Shown here: positions 1-9,680 of the stretch, piece after piece
Position numbering within the stretch: position 1 is the stretch's first letter
Layout of the letters: every line of letters begins with the position of its first letter
From: Marilutibacter chinensis
GTDB lineage: Bacteria; Pseudomonadota; Gammaproteobacteria; Xanthomonadales; Xanthomonadaceae
NCBI RefSeq assembly: GCF_021725675.1
Contig: NZ_JAKJPO010000003.1
Location: 547,631 to 611,630 of the forward strand
Length of the DNA stretch: 64,000 nucleotides
Direction: 5' to 3'
Program-made: the position numbers and the translations under genes
Notes under the pieces: generated by a model
The model's database searches: none
What the model was told of the DNA's origin: nothing
Seen by the model: only the letters and a program-made list of their open reading frames with translations

Positions 1-1
1 C

Positions 2-796
2 GAGGCTGCCGGCTGGAACGCGCTGGTGCAGCGGCCGCATGGCATCGTGCTGGTCACCGGCCCGACCGGTTCGGGCAAGACCACCACGCTGTACGCGACG
101 CTCAAGCAACTGGCGACCGACGACGTCAACGTCTGCAGCGTCGAGGACCCGATCGAGATGATCGCGCCCGAGCTGAACCAGATGCAGGTGCAGCCGGCGA
201 TCGACCTGGACTTCGCCAGCGGCGTGCGCACCCTGCTGCGGCAGGACCCGGACATCATCATGATCGGCGAGATCCGCGACCTGGAGACCGCCCAGATGGC
301 GGTGCAGGCGGCGCTGACCGGCCACCTGGTGCTGTCGACCCTGCACACCAACGATGCGCCATCGGCGGTGACCCGCCTGCTCGACCTCGGCGTGCCGCAC
401 TACCTGATCGCCTCGACCCTCAACGGCGTGCTCGCGCAGCGGCTGGTGCGCACCCTGTGTCCGCATTGCAGGCACGCTGGCGCACTGGCAGCGGACGACT
501 GGACCCCGCTGCTCGGCGCCGATGCCGAGCCGCCGGCCGATGCCACCCCGCACGCCGCCGAAGGCTGCCTGGAATGCCGCAACACCGGCTATCTCGGCCG
601 GGTCGGCCTGTACGAACTGCTGACCCTGACACCGGCGCTGCGCGCGATGGTGCGTCCGGGCATGGACCTGGATGCGTTCACCGCCGCCGCGGTCGCCGAC
701 GGCCTGCGTCCGCTGCGGGTCGCCGGCGCGGAGAAGGTCGCGCGCGGTCTGACTACAATTGCCGAAGTCGTCTCCGTCCTGCCTCCCACCGAATGA
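2..796 (+). CDS. GspE/PilB-family secretion or pilus ATPase, C-terminal part (5' end outside window)
   Basis: Only the C-terminal ATPase half is present; the reading frame is open to the window edge, so the start lies upstream. Visible are a Walker A (GPTGSGKTT), the Asp-box region EDPIE, a Walker B-like [12 protein letters not shown], a His box (STLHTNDA) and two CxxC pairs (CPHC and CLEC) that form the zinc site typical of GspE/PilB. Such hexameric cytoplasmic ATPases power type II secretion or type IV pilus assembly. No other secretion or pilus genes follow, so which machine it serves cannot be told. Its stop overlaps the next gene by ATGA, suggesting translational coupling. Confidence 0.9.
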   Translation, partial: EAAGWNALVQRPHGIVLVTGPTGSGKTTTLYATLKQLATDDVNVCSVEDPIEMIAPELNQMQVQPAIDLDFASGVRTLLRQDPDIIMIGEIRDLETAQMAVQAALTGHLVLSTLHTNDAPSAVTRLLDLGVPHYLIASTLNGVLAQRLVRTLCPHCRHAGALAADDWTPLLGADAEPPADATPHAAEGCLECRNTGYLGRVGLYELLTLTPALRAMVRPGMDLDAFTAAAVADGLRPLRVAGAEKVARGLTTIAEVVSVLPPTE

Positions 797-1527
797 CCAC
801 CCCGTTCCTGATCGTCGAGACCGGCCAGCCGGTCGCATCGCTGCGCCGCCACCGCGGCTTCCCGCACTGGATCCGCGTCGCCGCCGGCCTGCATCCGGAC
901 GACGCGATGGTGGTCAACGTCGAGGCCGGCGAGGTGTTGCCGCCGCACGATGCCGGTCCCGGCTTCAGCGGGGTGATCGTGACCGGCTCTGCGGCGATGG
1001 TCAGCGACCGCGCCGACTGGAGCGAGCGCACCGCGGCCTGGCTCGCCGATGCCGCGCAGGCGCGGGTGCCGGTGTTCGGTATCTGCTACGGCCATCAGCT
1101 GCTGGCGCACGCGCTCGGCGGCGAGGTCGGCGACCACCCCCGCGGACGCGAGATGGGCACGGTCGAGATCCACAAGGCCTCCGCTGCCGACGGCGACCCG
1201 CTGTTCGGGACGCTGCCGGATGCGTTCCCGGCCCAGGCCACGCATCTGCAGAGCGTGCTGCGGGCGCCCGACGGCGCCACCGTGCTGGCCCACAACGGTC
1301 ACGAACCCTGCCACGCGTTCCGCTGGGGCGACCGCGCCTGGGGCGTGCAGTTCCATCCCGAGTTCAGCGTCACCCACATGCGCGGCTACATCCGCGCGCG
1401 CCACGTCACGCTCGCCCGCGAAGGCCGGGACCCCGCGGCGCTGCTCGGCGCGGTCGGCGCCACCCCGCACGCGCGCCGCGTGCTGCGCCGCTTCGTCCAC
1501 CACGCGCGGGGTCTGCACCGGGCCTGA
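793..1527 (+). CDS. Class I glutamine amidotransferase (GMP synthase-like)
   Basis: A 244-residue class I glutamine amidotransferase domain standing alone. The nucleophile elbow GICYGHQLL carries the catalytic Cys, and the downstream HPEF supplies the His-Glu pair of the triad. It resembles the GATase half of GMP synthase (GuaA) but has no ATP-pyrophosphatase part, as in free-standing GuaA1-like or YfeJ-type proteins that hydrolyse glutamine or gamma-glutamyl compounds. The ATG overlaps the stop of the upstream ATPase gene (ATGA). The true substrate is not evident. Confidence 0.87.
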   Translation: MTTPFLIVETGQPVASLRRHRGFPHWIRVAAGLHPDDAMVVNVEAGEVLPPHDAGPGFSGVIVTGSAAMVSDRADWSERTAAWLADAAQARVPVFGICYGHQLLAHALGGEVGDHPRGREMGTVEIHKASAADGDPLFGTLPDAFPAQATHLQSVLRAPDGATVLAHNGHEPCHAFRWGDRAWGVQFHPEFSVTHMRGYIRARHVTLAREGRDPAALLGAVGATPHARRVLRRFVHHARGLHRA

Positions 1528-1608
1528 TCCCCGCCAGCGGTCGAGGAACGCGGCGGCAAGATCGGCTAGCATCCGCCTGCACCGCACGCCCCATCGAACC
1601 CCACAGCA

Positions 1609-2511
1609 ATGACCACACACGCAACAGGACCGCTGGCCGGTCTGTCCTGGCTCGTCCGCGGCGTCAATCTCGGATACCGCAACGCCCGCGCGATCTTCGG
1701 CGCAGCGGCCATCTTCATGATGCTCAGCCTGGTGCCGAACCTGCTGCAGCTGGTGCTGCAGTCGGTGTTCAAGCCGGACCTGTCGGGCAGCACGATCATC
1801 GCCGCACTGGTCACCGTGCTGTCGATCGCGATCATGTCGCCGGCGATCGGCGGCTACCTGCGCCTGATCGACGCCAGCGAGCACGGCCGGCCGGCGCACG
1901 CGGGCGACATCCTGCAGCCGTTCGCCCGCGGTGGCGGTGCGCTGCAGCTGATCGGCTTCGGCATGTTGATGACGCTGGCCTGCGTCGCGATCGCGGCCGT
2001 GGTGATCAGCCAGTTCGGCGAGGGATTCCCGGACTGGTACGCGCAGATCGTCAGCCTGTCCCGGAAGGGCGGCGAGATCGACCCTTCACAGATTCCGCAG
2101 CTGCCGGACGGGATCGGCCAGCTGATCGGCATCGGCTCGGTGATCGGTGTGGTGCTGAGCGGGATCTACGCGATCGGCTTCGGTCAGGTCGCGCTGGGCC
2201 GGCGCAGCGTCGGCGCGGCGATCCGCGACGGCATCGTCGGAACGCTGAAGAATCTGCTGCCGATGGCGGTGCTGGCGATCGTGATCTTCTTCGGCTCGAT
2301 GCTGCTGCTTCTGGCGCTGACCGTGATGATCGGCCTGGTCGCGGCGGTCGCCGCGCTGGTCCATCCCACCCTGGTGCTGGTCCTGGTGGTGCCGCTGTAC
2401 CTGGCGCTGCTGCTGGCGATGCACGTGGTGATGTTCGGGGTGATGTACTACTTCTGGCGCGACGTCTGCACCGACGGACCGGCGCCACGCGACGATCAGG
2501 TCGCGATGTAA
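1609..2511 (+). CDS. Multi-pass inner-membrane protein (BPSS1780-like, tentative)
   Basis: A 300-residue protein with about five or six strongly hydrophobic segments (for example around residues 30-50, 60-80, 105-130, 175-195 and two near the C-terminus) separated by short polar loops. The N-terminal amphipathic stretch followed by repeated hydrophobic helices resembles the BPSS1780/YciC class of uncharacterised membrane proteins; this is family resemblance only. No catalytic motif is visible. It converges with the RDD gene 17 bp away. Confidence 0.7.
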   Translation: MTTHATGPLAGLSWLVRGVNLGYRNARAIFGAAAIFMMLSLVPNLLQLVLQSVFKPDLSGSTIIAALVTVLSIAIMSPAIGGYLRLIDASEHGRPAHAGDILQPFARGGGALQLIGFGMLMTLACVAIAAVVISQFGEGFPDWYAQIVSLSRKGGEIDPSQIPQLPDGIGQLIGIGSVIGVVLSGIYAIGFGQVALGRRSVGAAIRDGIVGTLKNLLPMAVLAIVIFFGSMLLLLALTVMIGLVAAVAALVHPTLVLVLVVPLYLALLLAMHVVMFGVMYYFWRDVCTDGPAPRDDQVAM

Positions 2512-2528
2512 CGCCCGGCGGCGCCGGA

Positions 2529-3218
2529 TCAACCCAGCGCCGTTTCCAGCGCCTGCCATGCCAGGCGGCTGAATCCGATCGTCATCGCGACGCACGCGGC
2601 GGTGGCGGCGAGCGCCTGCAGGCCCAGCCAGCCCCAGGCCCATACCGGCAGCGGCCGCGACGGCGGCGCTGCCAGCACCCGGGTACCGCTGATCCGGTCG
2701 TGCAGGGCGAGCCGGTGCGGCGGCACCATCGCCGTCACGTGTCCGAGGTTCAGGGTCAGCCACGACAGTGCGCTGGCCGCGTAGCGGGCGGTCACGCGGC
2801 CCGGCCCGGGCCGCCGGCCATCCCGGTCGACGACCACCAGCCCAAGCGCCCGCTTGCCGATGGTCGCCTGCCAGCGCGAGGACTCGGCCAGCACGTGATA
2901 GACGAGCCCGACCACGACGTAGCCGGCCAGCGCCGGCGCGGCCATCCGCATCAGGTCCGAGCCCAGTGCCGCGATCGCCCCACGGACACCCGGGTCATCG
3001 AGCAGGCGCGGAACGACCGCCAGCGCCGGGAGACCCTCCTGCACCCCACGGTCGAGCTGCGCATAGCAGTCGATCAGCAGTTGCAGCAGATCGTCGCCGA
3101 ATGCCGAAGCCGCCGCCAGCACGCTTCCGGCGACGAACGGTACGACCGCCGCCAGCACCAGGGCGGCATCCAGCGACCAGGCCACGTAGCGCGGCCAGAA
3201 CCCGGCCGGCCGGGTCAC
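2529..3218 (-). CDS. RDD family membrane protein
   Basis: A 229-residue protein beginning GTG at 3218, chosen because the start overlaps the tatC stop (GTGA) and precedes the family-typical opening RPAGFWPRYVAWSLDAALV with the Arg and two Asp/aromatic residues that name the RDD family. A central region (about 105-190) holds the second conserved stretch (ATIGKRALGLVVVDRDGRRP), the usual RDD signature, followed by a C-terminal membrane helix. RDD proteins are small integral membrane proteins of mostly unknown function, some linked to ion exchange. It is the last gene of the tat operon here. Confidence 0.85.
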   Translation of the reverse strand: MTRPAGFWPRYVAWSLDAALVLAAVVPFVAGSVLAAASAFGDDLLQLLIDCYAQLDRGVQEGLPALAVVPRLLDDPGVRGAIAALGSDLMRMAAPALAGYVVVGLVYHVLAESSRWQATIGKRALGLVVVDRDGRRPGPGRVTARYAASALSWLTLNLGHVTAMVPPHRLALHDRISGTRVLAAPPSRPLPVWAWGWLGLQALAATAACVAMTIGFSRLAWQALETALG

Positions 3219-4042
3219 GAATCCCGCGCGCGGTCGCGCGAGGGCACCAGCCAGCGCGAGGCGAGGATGCCGAGCTCGTACAGCAGCATCATCGGGATCG
3301 CCAGCATCAGCTGCGAGATCACGTCGGGCGGGGTGACGATCGCGGCGACGATGAACACGCCGACGATCGCGTAGCCGCGGGCCTCCTTCATCTGCTCGGG
3401 CGTGACCCAGCCCAGCAGCGACAGGATCACCAGCGCGACCGGCAGCTCGAAGCTCAGGCCGAAAGCCAGGAAGATCACCAGCACGAAGTCGAGGTAGGCG
3501 TTGATGTCGGTCATCATCGCCACGCCCTCCGGCGTGACCCCGGTCAGGAAGCCGAACACGGTCGGCAGCACCAGGAAGTACGCGAATGCGCAGCCGGCAT
3601 AGAACAGCGTCACCGCCGACACCAGCAGTGGCATCGCCAGCCGCTTCTCGCGCTGGTACAGGCCCGGCGCGACGAACGCCCAGGCCTGGTAGAGCAGCCA
3701 CGGCATCGCCAGCACCAGGGCGACGAAGAAGGCGAGCTTGAGCGGCGCGAAGAACGGCGAGGCGACCTCGACCGCGATCATGTGCGCGCCCTCGGGCAGC
3801 TTGGCCACCAGCGGCGCCGCCAGCCACGCGTACAGCCGGTGCGAGAACGGCAAGGTGACCAGCACCGCGGCCAGCAGGCCGAGCACGCCACGCATCAACC
3901 GGCTGCGCAGCTCGATCAGGTGATCGAGCAGGCGCGGCTCCTCCGCCGGCTGCCCCTCGGCGGGCTGCCCATCGGCCGCCGACGTGCGCGGCGATGCCGA
4001 GGCGTCGTCGCCCGCGGCGCGCGGATCAGGTCCGCGGTGCAT
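3215..4042 (-). CDS. tatC: Sec-independent protein translocase TatC
   Basis: A 275-residue TatC with six predicted membrane helices. Together with TatB it forms the receptor for twin-arginine signal peptides of folded proteins. Family landmarks include HLIELRSRLMR near the start, the FAPLKLAFFVAL and YQAWAFVAPGLYQREKR stretches after helix 1, and FGLSFELPVALVIL. A longer reading frame exists upstream to 4117, but the ATG at 4042 is preferred because it overlaps tatB by only 17 bp. Residues 1-40 are an Ala/Pro/Glu-rich extension relative to E. coli TatC (258 aa). Confidence 0.96.
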   Translation of the reverse strand: MHRGPDPRAAGDDASASPRTSAADGQPAEGQPAEEPRLLDHLIELRSRLMRGVLGLLAAVLVTLPFSHRLYAWLAAPLVAKLPEGAHMIAVEVASPFFAPLKLAFFVALVLAMPWLLYQAWAFVAPGLYQREKRLAMPLLVSAVTLFYAGCAFAYFLVLPTVFGFLTGVTPEGVAMMTDINAYLDFVLVIFLAFGLSFELPVALVILSLLGWVTPEQMKEARGYAIVGVFIVAAIVTPPDVISQLMLAIPMMLLYELGILASRWLVPSRDRARDS

Positions 4043-4538
4043 GCCCGTCACCGGCTGCAGGGGTGGAGGTGCCCGAGTTGCCGGCATCGCGCGGCCCGGC
4101 ATCGGGCTCGCCGGCATCGTCGCGGATGTCGTGGCCTGCGGTCGATGGCCGCTCCCCCGCCGGGGCCGGGTCCACGTCGCGCTCCTCCTCGCCGCGGCGA
4201 CTGCGGTCGGACGCGTCGACGAGATTTTCGGCCGGATCGGCGGCGGCCGCGCGGCGCGCCGGATCGAGCGATTCGAGTTCGCGCTTCAGCGTGGAGCCGC
4301 TGTCGTGCAGACGCTGGCCGGCCTCGCGCAGGTCGTCACGGGCGTCGAGCAGGCTGCGCTTGAGTTCCTCGTCGGCCATCTCGCGCTCGAACTCGGACTT
4401 CACCGAGTACCACTGCGCGCGCGCGCGCCGCACCCACAGACCAGCGAAGCGCGCGGCCCTGGGCAGGCGCTCGGGACCGAGCACGAGCAGGGCCACGACC
4501 GCGATCACGAAGATCTCGGAAAAACCGATGTCGAACAT
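4026..4538 (-). CDS. tatB: Sec-independent protein translocase TatB
   Basis: A 170-residue TatB: a short N-terminal membrane helix (FDIGFSEIFVIAVVALLVLG) with the PERLP hinge, then an amphipathic helix and a long charged, low-complexity cytoplasmic tail. The Glu near residue 8 and the GPERLP motif separate it from TatA. It is the middle gene of tatA-tatB-tatC, with a 29-bp gap to tatA and a 17-bp overlap with tatC. The tail (residues about 100-170, rich in Asp, Ala and Arg) is poorly conserved in the family. Confidence 0.95.
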   Translation of the reverse strand: MFDIGFSEIFVIAVVALLVLGPERLPRAARFAGLWVRRARAQWYSVKSEFEREMADEELKRSLLDARDDLREAGQRLHDSGSTLKRELESLDPARRAAAADPAENLVDASDRSRRGEEERDVDPAPAGERPSTAGHDIRDDAGEPDAGPRDAGNSGTSTPAAGDGHAPRT

Positions 4539-4567
4539 GGCCGGCCGGTACGGGTGCGTGCCGACGG

Positions 4568-4801
4568 TCAGCGCGGGGTGCGCTCGTCCTCGGACGTCTG
4601 CTCGCTGCGGGCCTGCTCGGACCCGGCGGCATCGTCCTTCGGCAGCTGGGCCTTCGGCTTGTCGTCGGCGCTGACGCCGTCCTTGAAGCCCTTCACGGCT
4701 TCACCCAGATCCTTGCCGACGTTCTTCAGCCGCTTGGTGCCGAATACCAGCACCACGATCAGGAGGACGACCAGCCAGTGCCAGATGCTGAAACTTCCCA
4801 T
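4568..4801 (-). CDS. tatA: Sec-independent protein translocase TatA
   Basis: A 77-residue TatA/E protein: N-terminal membrane helix ([17 protein letters not shown]), the FGTKRLKN hinge and an amphipathic helix containing [11 protein letters not shown], then an acidic tail. TatA polymerises to form the translocation pore for folded Tat substrates. The ATG at 4801 was chosen over the upstream in-frame ATG at 4870 because MGSFSIWHW matches the invariant family start. First gene of the tatABC-RDD operon. Confidence 0.96.
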   Translation of the reverse strand: MGSFSIWHWLVVLLIVVLVFGTKRLKNVGKDLGEAVKGFKDGVSADDKPKAQLPKDDAAGSEQARSEQTSEDERTPR

Positions 4802-4946
4802 GGGGGATGCCTGTTGCGTGTGGAGTGACAGGATACCGCAGCACCGATGACAACCCATCGCCGCCGACACCCCGGTTGCGGCCCGGGTTCACGGATCGGG
4901 GAAGGCGCGCCCACCCGCGACCGGACGGGCACGCCGGCGGCGCGCG

Positions 4947-5846
4947 TCAGGGCAGGGGTTCGGCCTGGACCGGCTCCTCGACGGTCTCGAACGGCGGCGG
5001 CTGCGGGGTGGTCGCGGCCGGGTCGGCCGGCACGGCGGTCATCGGCGCCGTCGTGGCCGGTGGCGGCACCGTGGTGGCCGGCAGCGTCGATGCCGCCGGA
5101 CGCGCGGCCGGTGCCCCGTCGTCGCGGCGGGCGCGGGCGAGCGCGGTTGCTTCCTCGAGCTGGTCGCGGAAATCGACCACCGCGTTCGCTGGCTGGCCCT
5201 GGGCGCGACCCTCGAAGATCATCCTCGGCGTGGTGCCGGGGCCGTAGACCGCCTGGTTGGCATCGTCATCGATGCTCAGCACCGCGCCGTCCAGGGCGAT
5301 GCCGGCGAACAGCCCGCGGGCGCGCGACCACGACCAGATCTCGGCCTTGAGCTGGCCGTCGGTGGCGGTGGCGGCATTGCGCCCGACCGGGCCCGCGGCG
5401 ACGCCGGCATCGGCGCCGAGGGTGACCTTGCCGTTGACGATCGAGTCCAGGCCGCGCTCGCTGCGGAACACCAGCACCACGTCCGCCGACTGCACGCCGG
5501 CCTGGAAACCGACGCTGCCGCCGGTCAGCTTGACGAAGCTCGGCTGCGACCAGGTGCCGTCGGGATTCTTCACCGACATCAGGCCGTGGCCGCGGCGACC
5601 GCCGATGACCAGACCGATCTTCAGCGTATCGGGGACGACCACTATTCCCCGCGCCTCGTCGAGCAGCTTGTCGGGAATCGCCGATTCGGGGATCGCCTGG
5701 ATGTCGCCCAGCACACGCACCGCGTTGCGGGCGCGCTCTTCCTCGGTGGGACCGGCCACCGCGGTGGCGGCCGCGCACAGCAGGACGGCGGCGGCGACAG
5801 CGCGGGCGGCACGGGGCAGGGCGCGTTGCATCGGCTTGAAGGGCAT
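4947..5846 (-). CDS. Secreted SYLF-domain (Ysc84-like) lipid-binding protein
   Basis: A 299-residue protein with a signal peptide (PRAARAVAAAVLLCAAATAVAG) and a SYLF/Ysc84 domain at about residues 35-220, recognised by ARGIVVVPDTLKIGLVIGGRRG, GGSVGFQAGVQSADVVLVF and KVTLGADAGVAAGPVGR. SYLF domains bind phosphoinositides in eukaryotes; the bacterial members are exported and of unknown role. The last 60 residues are a low-complexity Pro/Ala/Thr tail not seen in short homologs. The start at 5846 is preceded by a GGAG ribosome site. It stands alone between the tat genes and divergent hemH. Confidence 0.85.
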   Translation of the reverse strand: MPFKPMQRALPRAARAVAAAVLLCAAATAVAGPTEEERARNAVRVLGDIQAIPESAIPDKLLDEARGIVVVPDTLKIGLVIGGRRGHGLMSVKNPDGTWSQPSFVKLTGGSVGFQAGVQSADVVLVFRSERGLDSIVNGKVTLGADAGVAAGPVGRNAATATDGQLKAEIWSWSRARGLFAGIALDGAVLSIDDDANQAVYGPGTTPRMIFEGRAQGQPANAVVDFRDQLEEATALARARRDDGAPAARPAASTLPATTVPPPATTAPMTAVPADPAATTPQPPPFETVEEPVQAEPLP

Positions 5847-6069
5847 TGCGGGACTCCGGTCGTGGGCGCACGACGGCAACGCGCGCCGCAATTGGGTTCG
5901 AAGTGATTGTGGTGCAGCCTGCGCGGGCGCGAATGAATCGGTGCGAAACCGTCGCGCCATCCGCCACGGAGAGCCGCGATGGCGGCCCGAAGCCCGCGTT
6001 CCTGCTGGACCGGGCCTGCGCACCTGTCATCCTATACCGGTACCGGAAGCCAGCCCCCTGCCCGCCCCG

Positions 6070-7095
6070 ATGTCCACACCCGCTCCTCCGACCGCGTCCC
6101 CGTCCCACGCCGCGCCCGCAACGGCGGCGGGCGGCGCTGCACTCGTCCTCGTCAATCTCGGCACCCCGGACGCGCCCACGCCGGCCGCTGTCCGCCGCTA
6201 CCTGTCGGAATTCCTGCACGATCGCCGCGTGGTCGACCTGACACGCTGGCTCTGGTGTCCGCTGCTGCATTTCGCGATCCTGCCGCTGCGCTCGCCGGTG
6301 GTCGCCCGCAAGTACGCCAGCATCTGGATGTCCGCCGACGGCGCGCCCGGCGGCTCGCCGCTGGCGGTGCACACGCGGGAGCTGGCCCAGGCCGTGCAGT
6401 CCGAGCTGCCGCAGCTGCAGGTCGTCGATGCGATGCGCTACGGACAGCCGGCGCTGGCGGCGGTGCTGGAATGGCTGCGTGGCCGGGGCGCCGGCCGGAT
6501 CGTGGTGCTGCCGTTGTATCCGCAGTACTCGACCTCGACCACCGCCTCGGTCGCCGACGTGCTCGCGCGCTTCGGCGCCGCTGCGCCGGAGATCGAGCTG
6601 CGGATGATCGAGGACTATCACCTCGACGCCGGCTGGATCGCCGCGGTGGCGGAATCGATCCGCCGCCATCGCGCGACCCGCGGCTCCGGCGGACATCTGC
6701 TGTTCTCGTTCCACGGCCTGCCGCGCCGCTTCATCGAACGCGGCGACCCGTACCAGCGCCAGTGCGAAGCCAGCGCCGCGGCGATCGCGGCCACGCTGGG
6801 CCTGGCCGACGACGCCTGGAGCCTGGGCTACCAGTCGCGCTTCGGACGCGAGGAATGGCTGGCGCCGTCGACCGCGGACACACTGGCATCGCTGGCGGGG
6901 CGTGGCATCCACGACGTGGACGTGGTCGCACCGGGTTTCGCGGTCGACTGCATCGAAACCCTGGAGGAGATCGCGATGATGCTCGCGGAAGATTTTGCCG
7001 GGCGCGGCGGCACGCTGCGCTACATCCCATGCCTGAACGCGGAACCGGACCACGCCCGCGCGCTCGCCGGCCTCGTCCGGCCGCTGCTCGGATGA
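6070..7095 (+). CDS. hemH: Ferrochelatase
   Basis: A 341-residue ferrochelatase, which inserts Fe(II) into protoporphyrin IX in the last step of haem synthesis. The family core starts at ALVLVNLGTPDAPT; the metal-binding His lies in FSFHGLPRRFIERGDPY and the conserved Glu in FAVDCIETLEEI; the porphyrin-side loop PLYPQYSTST is also present. The first 20 residues are a variable Ala/Pro-rich leader. The stop overlaps the next start by ATGA, so the hydrolase is probably co-translated. Confidence 0.97.
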   Translation: MSTPAPPTASPSHAAPATAAGGAALVLVNLGTPDAPTPAAVRRYLSEFLHDRRVVDLTRWLWCPLLHFAILPLRSPVVARKYASIWMSADGAPGGSPLAVHTRELAQAVQSELPQLQVVDAMRYGQPALAAVLEWLRGRGAGRIVVLPLYPQYSTSTTASVADVLARFGAAAPEIELRMIEDYHLDAGWIAAVAESIRRHRATRGSGGHLLFSFHGLPRRFIERGDPYQRQCEASAAAIAATLGLADDAWSLGYQSRFGREEWLAPSTADTLASLAGRGIHDVDVVAPGFAVDCIETLEEIAMMLAEDFAGRGGTLRYIPCLNAEPDHARALAGLVRPLLG

Positions 7096-7973
7096 CGGCG
7101 CCGGGAATGCTGCGCGAACTCGTGCTCGACACGCCGCTGGGCCGCATCGCCGGGCTGCGCGGCGGCCATCCCGGCGCAGCGCGCGTACTCGCGCTGCATG
7201 GCTGGCTCGACAACGCGGCCAGTTTCGCGCCGATCGCACCGCTGCTGGACGGTATCGAGCTGGTCGCGATCGACCTGCCGGGCCACGGCCGCAGCGCGCA
7301 TCTTCCACCCGGGGCGGACTATTCGTTCCCAGGCGCGGTGAACTCGGTGCTCGACGTCGCCGACGCACTGGGCTGGGACCGCTTCGCCCTGCTCGGCCAT
7401 TCGATGGGCGCCGGCATCGCCAGCCTGGTCGCCGCCTCGTGCCCGGAGCGGGTCGGGCGGCTGGTCGCGATCGAGGCACTGGGCGCGCTGGCCGATGCGC
7501 CGGAAAACACGGCCGCGCGGATGCGCCAGGCAATCGCCGCAAGCCGCGCATTGCGCGGCAAGTCGTTGCGGGTGTTTCCCGACCTGGCACTGGCGGTGCG
7601 CGCGCGGATGGCCGCCGGCACCCAGGTCGGCAGCCGTCTCGCCGAGCCGGCCGCACGGTTGCTGGTCGAGCGCGGCACGGTGCCGGTGGATGGCGGTTTC
7701 GTCTGGTCGAGCGACCCGCGCCTGACCCTGCCGACCTTCCAGCGCCCGACCGAGGCACAGGTGAACGACCTGGTCGCCGGGATCGACTGCCCGACCCTGA
7801 CGATCTTCGCCGAACCCGCCCAGCCCTACCTGCCCGATCCGCTGCGGCGTGCGCGCGCGGCGCTGCTGCCGGACGGCCGGCTGGTGGTGATGGAAGGCGG
7901 TCATCACCTGCACATGGAGGACCCGGCCACGGTCGCCGCGGCCATCGGCGACTTCTTCCTGCGCCAGGCCTGA
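7092..7973 (+). CDS. Alpha/beta-fold hydrolase
   Basis: A 293-residue alpha/beta hydrolase. The oxyanion strand LALHGWLDNAASF, the DLPGHGRS loop, the nucleophile elbow GHSMGAG and the catalytic His in MEGGHHLHMEDP are all in the expected order. It resembles the MhpC/epoxide-hydrolase-like group often found beside hemH in xanthomonads. It is translationally coupled to hemH. The substrate cannot be inferred from the sequence. Confidence 0.88.
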   Translation: MTAPGMLRELVLDTPLGRIAGLRGGHPGAARVLALHGWLDNAASFAPIAPLLDGIELVAIDLPGHGRSAHLPPGADYSFPGAVNSVLDVADALGWDRFALLGHSMGAGIASLVAASCPERVGRLVAIEALGALADAPENTAARMRQAIAASRALRGKSLRVFPDLALAVRARMAAGTQVGSRLAEPAARLLVERGTVPVDGGFVWSSDPRLTLPTFQRPTEAQVNDLVAGIDCPTLTIFAEPAQPYLPDPLRRARAALLPDGRLVVMEGGHHLHMEDPATVAAAIGDFFLRQA

Positions 7974-8022
7974 GCGCCGGGCCTGGCGCGCCGCACGACC
8001 GCCCGGTCGCGGCACGGCTCCG

Positions 8023-8598
8023 TTACTGTCGTTCGCGCAGCTGCAGGCCGATCTGGACCTGGCCTTTGCCGTCGCCGTTGATCGACACCACCGTGTTGCG
8101 TGCGTCCTTCTCGAACGCGAGCATCGCGTTCTCGGCGTCGTGCTGCATCGCCATCGTCTGTTTCCAGCCGCTGGCCTGCATCGCGTCGCGCGCCTCGGCG
8201 AACAACTCCGTCGTCCTGCCCTCGGTGCTCAGGCTCAACACCCGCGTGCCGGAAACCTCGAGCATGCTGCGGACCTGGTAGTCGCGCGGCAGGTAGACGT
8301 CGTCGGGGAAGTCGTCCGGCAGCCGCAGCGATTCGCCGCCGGCGATCTTCATCTCGCCTTCCTCGGTCTTCAGGGTGACCTGCTCGCCGTCGCGCTCGAC
8401 CTCGACCTTCTTGCCCGAAGCCGCCGAGATCGCGGTTTCCGCGATCCGCTCCTCGGCCGACTTGCCGCAGGCGGCCAGCACGGCGACGGCGGCCAGCACG
8501 GCCAGATCGCGCAGCAACGCCGCACGGGGCCGGTCGACAGGGCGGCCGTGGCCGGCGGAGGCGATCCTGGTAGGGCATGCATGACGGGTCATGGGCAT
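8023..8598 (-). CDS. Predicted lipoprotein of unknown function
   Basis: A 191-residue protein with a positively charged N-terminus, a hydrophobic core and a lipobox ending AVLAACGKS, so it is probably lipidated and envelope-anchored. The mature part contains short beta-type stretches (VEVERDGEQVTLKTEEGEM) and a C-terminal segment with alternating hydrophobics. No known domain was recognised. Two in-frame ATGs lie close together (8598 and 8592), and the n-region is unusually long, so the true start is uncertain. Confidence 0.65.
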   Translation of the reverse strand: MPMTRHACPTRIASAGHGRPVDRPRAALLRDLAVLAAVAVLAACGKSAEERIAETAISAASGKKVEVERDGEQVTLKTEEGEMKIAGGESLRLPDDFPDDVYLPRDYQVRSMLEVSGTRVLSLSTEGRTTELFAEARDAMQASGWKQTMAMQHDAENAMLAFEKDARNTVVSINGDGKGQVQIGLQLRERQ

Positions 8599-8723
8599 CT
8601 CGACGGATTGGAAGGGGTCGGATCGCGACGGCCGGTCCGGGATGGACGGCCATCGCCACGACTTCAAACGCATTCGGCAGCCGGAAGCGGACACCACCCC
8701 CAATCCTCGCCTGTCGTCGCCAT

Positions 8724-9515
8724 TCAGTCCGACAGCAGCGCCCGCGTCATCGCCTTCAGCCGGCGGCCCTCGGCGTGGAAATAGTCGCGCTCGGCCCGCC
8801 ATTGCGGGAATCGCGCCTCGACCTCGGCCCAGAACGCCCGCGAATGATCGGCCCGGACCAGGTGGCAGAGCTCGTGCACCAGAACGTATTCGAACGCCGA
8901 CGGCCGCGCCAGCACCAGCCCCAGATCGAGCGCCATCGTGCCGTCCGGGGCCAGCGAGCCCCATTGCGACGACATCACCTTCAGCCGCACCCGCCGCGGC
9001 GCCCGCGGCAGCGTCGACAGATAGCGCGGCAGCCAGCGGCCGACGTCGGCCCGTGCCTGCGCCTCGTAGAAGTCGCGCAGCGCACGCCGCAGGGCGGCTT
9101 CGCCGGCGCGGACGCCGGTGGTGAACACCAGCGCGCCCGCCGGATCGCGATCCAGCCGGGTGAAACGGCCCGGCTGCCAGCTCAACGGCACCATCGCGCC
9201 GCGCAACGGCAACGCACGGCTTTCCTCGCACACCAGCGTCGGCAGCGCATCGATCGTGTAGCGGGTGATCTGTTCGGCCAGCCAGTCCCCGTGTTCGTGC
9301 AGGAAGCGTTCGGCGGCGACCAGCGATGAGCGGGGCGGCAGGGTCAGGCGCGCGCCGCGCTCGTCGACCGATAGGCGCAACCGGCGCGCGCGCGGATCGC
9401 GCACGCGCATGAGCTCGATCAGGCGCCCGTCGGGCAGAGAGAATTCGACGGCTTCGCGTTCGACCCGGCCAGCGGTGCCGGGCCTGGGCGCAAGCAGGCG
9501 GAAAGGTGGTGTCAT
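8724..9515 (-). CDS. YgjP-like (M48/SprT-type) metallopeptidase domain protein
   Basis: A 263-residue protein of the YgjP/DUF45 family. The zinc motif HELCHLVRADHS (HExxH) lies at about residue 213, with the later His/Glu region FWAEVEARFPQWRAERDYF. The N-terminal half contains the family-typical RRLRLSVDERGARLTLPP. Members are predicted cytoplasmic zinc peptidases of unknown substrate. It is divergent from nothing and stands alone before the rdgC gene. Confidence 0.87.
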   Translation of the reverse strand: MTPPFRLLAPRPGTAGRVEREAVEFSLPDGRLIELMRVRDPRARRLRLSVDERGARLTLPPRSSLVAAERFLHEHGDWLAEQITRYTIDALPTLVCEESRALPLRGAMVPLSWQPGRFTRLDRDPAGALVFTTGVRAGEAALRRALRDFYEAQARADVGRWLPRYLSTLPRAPRRVRLKVMSSQWGSLAPDGTMALDLGLVLARPSAFEYVLVHELCHLVRADHSRAFWAEVEARFPQWRAERDYFHAEGRRLKAMTRALLSD

Positions 9516-9680
9516 CGACGGATGGGCTGCACTACGACCGGGGGATGCATGCGACGCCGCCCATCCGTGGACACGCGCATGATACCCCCGGCAAAGGCCG
9601 CCGACGTTTCAGCGCGGCGACGGAAGACTCTGCGGACGTTTTCCGGCGACGCCGGGAACACAGCCTCCCGGCGGCACGGA

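Noticed and set aside
759..3374. An 871-residue open frame on the plus strand
   Set aside because: It runs across the amidotransferase, membrane-protein and RDD genes, is extremely Arg/Pro/Gly-rich and has no domain; a GC-rich frame shadow.
4042..4117. TatC starting at 4117
   Set aside because: The added residues are Pro/Ala-rich and would overlap tatB by 92 bp; the start at 4042 is more typical.
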